Shown: piece after piece, positions 33,450 through 39,731 of the stretch | Layout of the letters: each line of letters opens with the position of its first letter | Numbering within the stretch: position 1 is the stretch's first letter | Source: DMER64 sp964554535 | GTDB lineage: Bacteria > Bacteroidota > Bacteroidia > Bacteroidales > UBA932 | NCBI GenBank assembly: GCA_964554535.1 | Contig: CAZKPB010000011.1 | Location: forward strand, 11,991-75,990 | Reading direction: 5' to 3' | DNA length: 64,000 bases | Notes under the pieces: model-generated | The model's database searches: none | What the model was told of the DNA's origin: nothing | What the model saw: only the letters and a program-made list of their open reading frames with translations | Made by a program: the position numbers and the translations under genes

Positions 33450-33732
33450 GAAACAGGCGCGTGACGTGGGGCAGGTGGTCCGTCAGGTGCTGCAACACGA
33501 AGGCCTGCTGGATGGTCTTGATTTTCTTAACCTGAAAAGAGAATGGCGTCAGATGCTGGGTCCCGCCGCTGCCCGTGAGTGTGTATCCATGACCCTGACC
33601 GACGGTGTGTTTAAGGTGAAAGTGCGTTCCTCGGTATTGCGCAACCAACTGAACATTCAGAAACCGCTGTTGCTTGCCCGGCTCAACTCCCGTCTGCCGC
33701 AACCCATGGCCCGGGATTTATTGATTTACTGA
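33442..33732 (+). CDS. DUF721 protein, DciA-like
   Basis: The 96-residue protein belongs to the DUF721 family by its short length, the pattern W-x-x-x-(L/V)G (EWRQMLG) and a second half with the short-strand segment GVFKVKVRSSVLRNQL. DUF721 is the N-terminal KH-like domain of DciA, which loads the replicative helicase DnaB in bacteria without DnaC. This version lacks a C-terminal extension. Translational coupling with recF (8-bp overlap) agrees with a replication role. The DciA function is inferred from family and location. Confidence 0.8.
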   Translation: MDKKQARDVGQVVRQVLQHEGLLDGLDFLNLKREWRQMLGPAAARECVSMTLTDGVFKVKVRSSVLRNQLNIQKPLLLARLNSRLPQPMARDLLIY

Positions 33733-33733
33733 C

Positions 33734-34786
33734 ATGAAACCTATAGTACTTATAGATAATCAAATACCTTTTTTGGAAGGGGTACTTGACCCGTATGCGC
33801 AGGTTCGCTTTCTGAGCGATTCCCAAATGACTCCCCGGGCCCTGCAAGAGGCCCGGGCTTTGCTCATCCGCACGCGCACCTGCTGCAACGCGCAGACCCT
33901 TGCCGCCTCTGCAGTGGAATTTGTGGGCTCGGCCACCATTGGCACGGACCACATAGACATACCCTATTGCACGGGCCGAGGCATAGAAGTGGCCAATGCC
34001 CCCGGTTGCAACGCCGGCGCCGTGATGCAGTACGTTTTTACGGCCCTGGCCGCCCTGGCGCAGCGCCGGCAGGTCAACCTGAAAGCACCTGTGCTGGGTA
34101 TCATTGGAGTGGGCCATGTGGGGGGAAGGGTAGCCGATCTGGCTCGCCTAATGGGATTTGATGTGTTGCTGAATGACCCGCCGAGGGAGGAAAAAGAGGG
34201 CCCGGATGGTTTTTGCCCGCTGCCCCGTCTGCTTGCGCAGTCGGATATTGTGACCCTGCACGTACCGCTTACTCCGCTTACCCGCGCCATGGCAGACGAT
34301 GCCTTTTTTGCGCAACTCAGGGACGGTGCCTGTTTTATTAACACGTCCAGGGGCGCCGTGGTGGATGAAGCCGCCTTGCGCCACGCCGCCGGTCGGTTGG
34401 GCCCCATAGTGTTGGATGTCTGGAATCACGAACCGCAGATAGACCCGCAAACCGTGGCGGTGACCGCCTTGGCCACCGAGCATATTGCCGGCTATTCGCT
34501 TGAGGGCAAGCGGAATGCTTCGCAGACGGTGGTGCGTGCCCTGGCTCGGCATTTTGGATGGGAACCGCTGTTTGATTTCTCCGTGAACCTTCCTCCGGCC
34601 GAATTTGTCCCCACTTCGTTGCTTTTGAGCCGTTGTTTTCCTATCTTTGTAGAAGATACCGCATTGCGTGAATGTCCCCGGCAATTTGAAGCCCGGCGTA
34701 GCGCCTACCGCTTCAGAAGGGAATGGACACCCCAACAATACAAGCTCTTACCCTTATGTTTACAGCAAATGATCTCAAGCAACTGA
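33734..34786 (+). CDS. pdxB: 4-phosphoerythronate dehydrogenase
   Basis: The 350-residue protein is a D-2-hydroxyacid dehydrogenase with NAD-binding GVGHVGGRVADLARLMGF near residues 120-137. Catalytic residues lie in INTSRGAVVDE (Arg), DVWNHEPQ (Glu) and TEHIAGYS (His). The N-terminal ATIGTDHID and IAGYSLEGKRN segments and the C-terminal dimerisation extension of about 90 residues mark PdxB, the second step of pyridoxal phosphate synthesis. It lies 1 bp after the DUF721 gene and overlaps the next gene. Confidence 0.93.
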   Translation: MKPIVLIDNQIPFLEGVLDPYAQVRFLSDSQMTPRALQEARALLIRTRTCCNAQTLAASAVEFVGSATIGTDHIDIPYCTGRGIEVANAPGCNAGAVMQYVFTALAALAQRRQVNLKAPVLGIIGVGHVGGRVADLARLMGFDVLLNDPPREEKEGPDGFCPLPRLLAQSDIVTLHVPLTPLTRAMADDAFFAQLRDGACFINTSRGAVVDEAALRHAAGRLGPIVLDVWNHEPQIDPQTVAVTALATEHIAGYSLEGKRNASQTVVRALARHFGWEPLFDFSVNLPPAEFVPTSLLLSRCFPIFVEDTALRECPRQFEARRSAYRFRREWTPQQYKLLPLCLQQMISSN

Positions 34787-36213
34787 ACCGTTCAGGAATT
34801 TCTTTTGAAACCGCACAATCACAGCTTGATATGTTTTCGAAGGGTTTCCCCTACCTGACGCTTGCGGGTCCGGCCGTACCCGGGAACGGCATTCATTGTC
34901 TCTCTCCTAAAGAACAATTGGCCTGCATTGACCGTTACGACGGCTGGGGTGGCCGGCGAATAAAATTTGTACCCGCTTCGGGGTCGGCCAGCCGTATGTT
35001 CAAGGCCTTGTTTGAAGCCCGGGAAATGTTGGTCATCAATCCTCACGCCCAATTATCAAAAGCTGCTCTGCAGTTTTTTGAACAGTTGCCGCAATTTCCC
35101 TTTTATCCCTTGCTGAAAGCTCAAAAAGGCTTTGACCCGTCCAATATGAAAGGGGTTTTGGATTTGTTGCTTGACAAGGGCGGCCTCAATTACGGCGCCC
35201 TGCCCAAAGGGGTGCTGGCCTTTCACCGGTATGACGGTACCTTTCGGACGGCTTTTGAAGAACATTTGGTCGAGGCGGCCCGTTATGCCACCGATTCGCA
35301 GCGGGTGGCGTCCCTGCATTTCACGGTTTCTGAAGAACACCGTGAAGTTTTTGCCAATTTGCTGCAAAAGGTGCTTCCCCATTATGAATCCTTGTATCAC
35401 GTGACGTACCGTGTGGCCTTTTCCACGCAACATCACGCCACCGACACCCTGGCCGTGGACCAGCAGAACAGGCCTTTTCGCCTGGCCGATGGGTCGCTGT
35501 TGTTGCGTCCCTCGGGGCATGGGGCCCTGCTTGATAATTTGAACGCCCTGGATCAGGACATTGTGTTTATAAAAAACATTGACAACGTGGTTCCGGAAGA
35601 CCGCCTTCCGGTGGTCATTTACTGGAAAAAAGTGTTGGCCGGGTTGTTGCTGGATTACCGCAAGCAAGTCTGCGGCTACCTGGAACAGCTCCAAGCCGGC
35701 GCGGCCCCGTTGCGCCTGAAAGAGATGGCCAATTTTTTGGCCTCGGCATTTGGCGTTACCCATCCCCCGATGCCTTCCGAACAATATATCCCGTATTTGT
35801 TTGCCAAACTCAACCGGCCCATCAGGGTATGTGGCATGGTACGCCAGAGCGGGGAACCGGGAGGAGGGCCCTACCGCGTGATTGACAAAGACGGGTCGGG
35901 ATCGCTGCAAATACTGGAAAGTGCCCAGTTGCCCACCATAGATGCCGCGGCCACCCATTTCAATCCGGTAGACTTGGTTTGTTCGTTCAAGGCCTACGAC
36001 GGCAGTACCTATCGCCTGAGTGACTTCAGGGATGACAGCACCGGCTTTATTTCTTTAAAAAGTAAGGAGGGCAAAGAATTGAAAGCGTTGGAGTTGCCCG
36101 GGTTGTGGAACGGGTCAATGAGCGATTGGAATACGGCGTTTGTGGAGGTCCCTGCAGAGACTTTCAACCCCGTTAAAACGGTGAACGATTTGTTGCGAAA
36201 AGAACATCAATAA
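34756..36213 (+). CDS. DUF4301 family protein
   Basis: The 485-residue soluble protein has no characterised function. Its N-terminal part has FVPASGSASRMFKAL near residues 70-84, which resembles the phosphate-binding start of nucleotide-sugar transferases. Later segments include GVLAFHRYDGTFRTAFEEHL, EPGGGPYRVIDKDGSGSLQI near 380 and HFNPVDLVCSFKAYDG. The ATG at 34756 overlaps pdxB by 31 bp. An ATG at 34723 would add 11 residues and is less likely by the family's usual start (MFT-NDL). A nucleotidyltransferase-like role is only a suggestion from the motif. It is the last gene before the small-peptide unit. Confidence 0.75.
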   Translation: MFTANDLKQLNRSGISFETAQSQLDMFSKGFPYLTLAGPAVPGNGIHCLSPKEQLACIDRYDGWGGRRIKFVPASGSASRMFKALFEAREMLVINPHAQLSKAALQFFEQLPQFPFYPLLKAQKGFDPSNMKGVLDLLLDKGGLNYGALPKGVLAFHRYDGTFRTAFEEHLVEAARYATDSQRVASLHFTVSEEHREVFANLLQKVLPHYESLYHVTYRVAFSTQHHATDTLAVDQQNRPFRLADGSLLLRPSGHGALLDNLNALDQDIVFIKNIDNVVPEDRLPVVIYWKKVLAGLLLDYRKQVCGYLEQLQAGAAPLRLKEMANFLASAFGVTHPPMPSEQYIPYLFAKLNRPIRVCGMVRQSGEPGGGPYRVIDKDGSGSLQILESAQLPTIDAAATHFNPVDLVCSFKAYDGSTYRLSDFRDDSTGFISLKSKEGKELKALELPGLWNGSMSDWNTAFVEVPAETFNPVKTVNDLLRKEHQ

Positions 36214-36226
36214 TAGGGAAAAGATA

Positions 36227-36258
36227 TTTGTAAGTTAAAAAAAGATTTCTAACTTTGC
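36227..36258 (+). promoter_or_regulatory. Consensus promoter of the small membrane peptide unit
   Basis: TTTG at 36227-36230 and TAacTTTGC at 36250-36258 are separated by exactly 19 bp. This is among the best promoter matches in the window. Transcription should start near 36262, about 52 bases before the first peptide. Confidence 0.88.
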
Positions 36259-36313
36259 GTTATTATTGATGTAGAAAAGACAGTAATTATTAACCATTAA
36301 ATAACTCACTAAC

Positions 36314-36451
36314 ATGTTAGACACAATTACCACTTTCTTTGAACAATTGATTGCGAATCCTGAAACAAACATGGTGTTTGCTTTTATTCTGACCCTTCTT
36401 GGTGCCGGCATCGCAGTTTTGATTAACTATTTCAAAGCCACCTGCTGCTAA
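36314..36451 (+). CDS. Small membrane peptide 1 (45 residues)
   Basis: An ATG at 36314 opens 45 codons to TAA at 36451. Residues 1-18 form an amphipathic stretch with TFFEQLIANPETN. Residues about 19-40 are a hydrophobic helix (MVFAFILTLLGAGIAVLINY) with small residues at GAG. The C-terminus is KATCC with two adjacent cysteines. Support for it being real: a consensus promoter 56 bp upstream, a terminator downstream, and similarity of FFEQLIAN to FFTELFAN of the second peptide. There is no Shine-Dalgarno sequence, as is normal here. No known family comes to mind. A type I toxin-like or regulatory membrane peptide are possible readings. Confidence 0.72.
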   Translation: MLDTITTFFEQLIANPETNMVFAFILTLLGAGIAVLINYFKATCC

Positions 36452-36460
36452 TTTTCCGTA

Positions 36461-36522
36461 GGAGTTTCCAGAAAATCCGCGAAAGCACAGAGTAGGGGGA
36501 GTTTGCTGAAAATCCTAAAGAG
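36461..36522 (+). repeat. Imperfect direct repeat between the two small peptide genes
   Basis: Two copies of about 25 bases, at 36461-36485 and 36498-36522, share GGAGTTT-N3-GAAAATCC followed by AAAG a few bases later, with a period of 37 bases. The second copy also contains TTTGCT (36502-36507), which can pair with AGCAAA (36525-36530). It lies in the leader of peptide 2 and could be an RNA regulatory element or the remnant of the duplication that made the pair. Confidence 0.55.
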
Positions 36523-36544
36523 TAAGCAAAAAATGTTTTAACTT

Positions 36545-36558
36545 ATAATTCGAATTAT
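36545..36558 (+). promoter_or_regulatory. Perfect 14-bp palindrome next to the start of peptide 2
   Basis: ATAATTCGAATTAT is its own reverse complement and ends one base before the ATG at 36560. In RNA it could form a short hairpin in the ribosome-binding region. In DNA it could be a protein-binding site. AT-rich palindromes of this length arise by chance occasionally, so its role is open. Confidence 0.45.
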
Positions 36559-36559
36559 T

Positions 36560-36712
36560 ATGGAATTTTTCACAGAATTGTTTGCTAATATTTGGCAAGG
36601 CTTAACTCAGTTTGAGGGCGGTTTCATTGTATTGTTCCTTGGCCTCGGCTCCATCTTGTATTCTCTGATTACTATGCTGCTAGGCGCATCTTGGCCCGTT
36701 CCCGAAGTCTAG
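36560..36712 (+). CDS. Small membrane peptide 2 (50 residues)
   Basis: An ATG at 36560 opens 50 codons to TAG at 36712. Residues 2-20 are amphipathic (EFFTELFANIWQGLTQFEGG). Residues about 21-43 are a hydrophobic helix with GLGS (FIVLFLGLGSILYSLITMLL). The tail is SWPVPEV. It shares FF-x-x-L-x-A-N and the overall plan with peptide 1, though the helix sequence and tail differ. It is 108 bp after peptide 1, preceded by an imperfect repeat and a palindrome, and followed by a hairpin terminator at 36744. I do not recognise a family. Confidence 0.72.
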   Translation: MEFFTELFANIWQGLTQFEGGFIVLFLGLGSILYSLITMLLGASWPVPEV

Positions 36713-36743
36713 TTCATCACAAGTAAACACACGTTTTTTATAG

Positions 36744-36771
36744 GCGGTGATGCTGCAGCATCACCGCTTTT
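36744..36771 (+). terminator. Terminator of the small peptide unit
   Basis: A perfect 24-base palindrome (36744-36767, GCGGTGATGCTG and its complement) is followed by TTTT, then CTTATC. As RNA it forms a stem of about 10 bp with a tight loop and a short U-run. It ends the peptide transcript about 505 bases after its predicted start. Confidence 0.8.
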
Positions 36772-36787
36772 CTTATCTCCCGCCTAA

Positions 36788-36831
36788 ATAGGAATCCCCC
36801 AAAGCGATATTTCACTTTGGGGGATTCCTAT
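36788..36831 (-). terminator. Terminator of the deoxyhypusine synthase-like gene
   Basis: A perfect 17-bp stem (36788-36804 with 36815-36831) and a 10-base loop lie 23 bp downstream of the minus-strand stop at 36855. Read on the minus strand it is followed by TTTA. The U-run is short, but the stem is strong. It may also act on the plus strand. Confidence 0.72.
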
Positions 36832-36854
36832 GTGATAAACAGGTAAGATGTGGC

Positions 36855-37883
36855 CTAGAAGATTTTGGCCCATTCAAATTTCTTGCGGTTCTTCCAGTCA
36901 CCTTTATGGTACGCATAGCTTACAATCAGGGGAACCACTGTGGTAGCCTCGGCATATACCATTTGCTCGTGGGTGGTGCTTACCTTGCCCCAGGAAGAGG
37001 CTTCCTTGAGGGTGGAGCTTGAGCAGGCGCCGTCGCGTACATCGGCCACGGTAATCTGCACGGCATACTGGTGCATGGGAACTTCTTTTCCCTGACATTC
37101 GGCGCAAACCACGGTGTCCTGGGCAAAGTTCTTGGGAGTACCTCCGCCAATCATGAACAGACCGCTGGTCTTGGCGTGGATCTTGATTTCAGTCAGTTCG
37201 CGGAAGTCGGCCACGGAATCAATGGTTACGTAGGGTTTGCCTTCTTTGCGGCGTTCCAGCTGGTGCATTACCAGACCAAAACCGGCGCTGCAGTCAGAGA
37301 ATGCCGGGGCAAATACGGGTACGTTGTGTTCAAAGCAGGTCTGCAGCAGGGAATTCTTTTTAACGGAATTTTTGGTGAGCCAGCGACCTATTTCCCAGAT
37401 GAATTCACGGGAAGAATAGGGACGGGGTTCCAGCCGGTCTGCAATGAGTTTGATGGTGGCGTCACAATGCTGAAGCTCTTCTTCATCAATATAGGTGTCA
37501 TAGATGCGGTCCACGTAGTTGCTGCGCAACATGGAATCGTCCACAAAGGGGGTGCCTTTATAGTGTTTGTAACCGAGGGCTTCAAAGAAGTCCATATCAA
37601 TGATGGAAGCGCCGGTGGAAACCACGCAGTCAATCATATTGAAGCGTACCATATCCACGTATACCTGCATACAACCGGCAGCACTTGAACTGCCTGCCAA
37701 CGTAAGCCAGTTGGTGCAATCTTTGGTATTGATCATCATCTGAAGGATATCCGCCGCGTTTGCGGTATCGCGCGATGCGAACGACATTGACCGCATGGAG
37801 TCAATGATGGCGGTGGAGTCAATTTTGGTAATATCAACGTGTTGAATTACCTCTTGTAAAAGTTCTTTTTTACTGCTAGCCAT
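36855..37883 (-). CDS. Deoxyhypusine synthase family protein
   Basis: The 342-residue protein aligns by eye with deoxyhypusine synthases. It has the NAD-binding SGLFMIGGGTPKNFAQD segment, TGASIIDMDFFEALG, and SSWGKVS near residue 298, whose lysine corresponds to the catalytic lysine in the WGK motif. The eukaryotic enzyme moves aminobutyl from spermidine to eIF5A, which bacteria lack. Bacterial members may act on small amines (homospermidine synthase is a relative) or another protein. The ATG at 37883 is used rather than an upstream one at 37910. It is divergent from lysA with closely packed promoters. Confidence 0.85.
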   Translation of the reverse strand: MASSKKELLQEVIQHVDITKIDSTAIIDSMRSMSFASRDTANAADILQMMINTKDCTNWLTLAGSSSAAGCMQVYVDMVRFNMIDCVVSTGASIIDMDFFEALGYKHYKGTPFVDDSMLRSNYVDRIYDTYIDEEELQHCDATIKLIADRLEPRPYSSREFIWEIGRWLTKNSVKKNSLLQTCFEHNVPVFAPAFSDCSAGFGLVMHQLERRKEGKPYVTIDSVADFRELTEIKIHAKTSGLFMIGGGTPKNFAQDTVVCAECQGKEVPMHQYAVQITVADVRDGACSSSTLKEASSWGKVSTTHEQMVYAEATTVVPLIVSYAYHKGDWKNRKKFEWAKIF

Positions 37884-37900
37884 ATTAGTGGGTTTATTAA

Positions 37901-37932
37901 TTGCCGGCAAAGGTAAAAAAATATTACTTTTG
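37901..37932. promoter_or_regulatory. Overlapping divergent promoters of the deoxyhypusine synthase-like gene and lysA
   Basis: Plus strand: TTG 37901-37903, 21 bp, then TActTTTG 37925-37932, only four bases from the lysA ATG. Minus strand: TAccTTTG reads 37915 to 37908. The two -7 boxes are 9 bp apart, so polymerase cannot occupy both at once. The lysA transcript would be leaderless. Confidence 0.7.
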
Positions 37933-37936
37933 CGGG

Positions 37937-39091
37937 ATGAAACTCACAGAATACTCGGAGGCTTTTGCACGTTTTGATACTCCATTTTATTTTTATAATA
38001 TGGATATCTTGGATAATACGCTACGTACCTATATGAAGCTTTTGACCCGGTACGGGTACAAGGCGCATTACGCTTTGAAAGCAAATGCCAATCCTCGTAT
38101 ACTGGAAATTATTCTACGTTCCGGCTTTGGAGCCGACTGTGTGAGTGGAAACGAGGTTCGCCTGGCTTTGGATATGGGTTTTGGCCCCGAGAACATAGTA
38201 TTTGCCGGTGTGGGAAAAACCGACAAGGAAATCCAGACCGCCCTGCAGAACGACTTGTTCAGTATTAATTGCGAATCTATCCCCGAAATTCAGGTAGTCA
38301 ATGCCCAGGCCGCCCAAATGGGCAAGAAAGCCTGTATATCGTTACGTCTGAATCCCAATATAGACGCTCATACCCATCAAAAAATCACTACCGGACGCTC
38401 CAAGGACAAATTCGGCATCAGCGAGTGGATGTTGCCCGAGGTGATGGAAGTGCTTAAAGATTCCAAAAACCTGAAAATCAAAGGCCTGCATTTTCACGTG
38501 GGGTCGCAGGTTACCAATATGTCCGTCTTTGAAACCGTTTGTGAAAAGGCAAACGAATTCCAATCCTGGTTTGAACAGCACGGTTATTCGTGCGAATATA
38601 TAAACCTGGGCGGCGGTCTTGGAATAGACTACAATGATCCGCTGGAACACCCTCTGGCCCCCTTTGATACCTATTTTGAAACCCTGCATAAACATCTTGA
38701 AGTGCGCAAAGGGCAAAAAGTCCATTTGGAACCCGGCCGCTCGCTGGTAGGCCAGTGCGGTTTCCTGATCTCCAGAGTCCTTTTTGTCAAGATTGGCCGA
38801 GGCAAGAAATTTGCCATCATTGACGCCGGAATGAACGACCTTATAAGGCCCGCCCTGTACGGGGCGCAGCACGCCATAGTAAACCTCACTTCCACCGGAA
38901 AACCGGTGCACTATGATGTGGTGGGGCCGGTATGCGAGTCGTCTGACCGTTTTGGCCGCAGCGTGTCTCTGGCCGCCTGCCGGAGGGGAGACCTGCTGGC
39001 CATTTGCTCGGCCGGGGCGTACGGGCAGGTGATGGCTATGCGTTACAATTTGAGAGACCTGGCTCCGGCCGTATATTCAACCGACATTTGA
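37937..39091 (+). CDS. lysA: Diaminopimelate decarboxylase
   Basis: The 384-residue PLP enzyme of the alanine-racemase fold has the PLP lysine Lys48 in YALKANAN. It also has the HFHVGSQV motif near residue 190, the glycine-rich phosphate loop LGGGLGIDY, the substrate-binding EPGRSLVGQCG and the C-terminal CESSDRFGR with the active-site cysteine. It makes L-lysine from meso-diaminopimelate. Carboxynorspermidine decarboxylase is a relative, but EPGRSLV and CESSD favour DapDC. The ATG at 37937 follows the promoter directly. An ATG further upstream at 37901 lies within it. dapF, the preceding pathway step, is also in the window at 49684. Confidence 0.93.
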   Translation: MKLTEYSEAFARFDTPFYFYNMDILDNTLRTYMKLLTRYGYKAHYALKANANPRILEIILRSGFGADCVSGNEVRLALDMGFGPENIVFAGVGKTDKEIQTALQNDLFSINCESIPEIQVVNAQAAQMGKKACISLRLNPNIDAHTHQKITTGRSKDKFGISEWMLPEVMEVLKDSKNLKIKGLHFHVGSQVTNMSVFETVCEKANEFQSWFEQHGYSCEYINLGGGLGIDYNDPLEHPLAPFDTYFETLHKHLEVRKGQKVHLEPGRSLVGQCGFLISRVLFVKIGRGKKFAIIDAGMNDLIRPALYGAQHAIVNLTSTGKPVHYDVVGPVCESSDRFGRSVSLAACRRGDLLAICSAGAYGQVMAMRYNLRDLAPAVYSTDI

Positions 39092-39092
39092 T

Positions 39093-39707
39093 ATGTTTGT
39101 AAAGATTTACCCGGAGAACCCTCAGGAACGGCTCATACAACAATGTGTGTCTCTGCTGCACAAAGGCGGCATTGTCATCTATCCCACGGACAGTGTGTAT
39201 GCCATGGGATGCTCCATAGAACACTTGTCCAGAATCAGTGATCTGGAACGGATAAAGGGATATTACACGCCTTCCACCCAGTTGTCGTTCCTGTGCTATG
39301 ACCTGTCCCAACTGTCGGCTTACTGCAAACCTATAAGCAACAGTATCTTCAAGTTGATGAAGCGAAACCTTCCGGGCCCGTTCACCTTTATTCTGGAAGC
39401 TAACAACCAGGTGCCCAAGCTGTTTAAGGGGAAGAAACATTCGGTGGGAATCCGTGTCCCGGACAATCCCATATTGAATCTATTGCTGCGCGAGTTGGAA
39501 GTCCCCATTGTGTCCACCTCGTTGCCCTATGACGAGCGGGAACCAGAGTATGCCTTTGAACCCGACTTGATTCAAGAACGGTTTGGTGATTTGGTGGATA
39601 TGGTGATTGACGGCGGGTTGGGAGGCGTGTTTCCCTCGGCCATTATAGACTGTACATCGGGCGAACCTGAAATAATACGCGAAGGTGTGAAACCTTTGGA
39701 TTACTAA
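39093..39707 (+). CDS. L-threonylcarbamoyladenylate synthase (Sua5/YciO/YrdC family)
   Basis: The 204-residue protein has the YrdC fold with GGIVIYPTDSVYAMGCS near residues 25-41, RIKGYYTPSTQLSFLC and PGPFTFILEAN. YrdC/Sua5 proteins make threonylcarbamoyl-AMP for the t6A modification of tRNA. This version resembles YciO-like members in the motif around KGYYTPSTQ (canonical enzymes have KRP), so the enzymatic role is likely but not certain. It begins 1 bp after lysA stops, so it is in the same transcript. Confidence 0.85.
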   Translation: MFVKIYPENPQERLIQQCVSLLHKGGIVIYPTDSVYAMGCSIEHLSRISDLERIKGYYTPSTQLSFLCYDLSQLSAYCKPISNSIFKLMKRNLPGPFTFILEANNQVPKLFKGKKHSVGIRVPDNPILNLLLRELEVPIVSTSLPYDEREPEYAFEPDLIQERFGDLVDMVIDGGLGGVFPSAIIDCTSGEPEIIREGVKPLDY

Positions 39708-39731
39708 TAGATTATACTATATATAATAGAT

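Noticed and set aside
36744..36831. Two adjacent perfect hairpins considered as a transposon end or start of a CRISPR array
   Set aside because: They differ in sequence, are not repeated, and each lies just after a stop codon of a facing gene. Opposed intrinsic terminators explain them.
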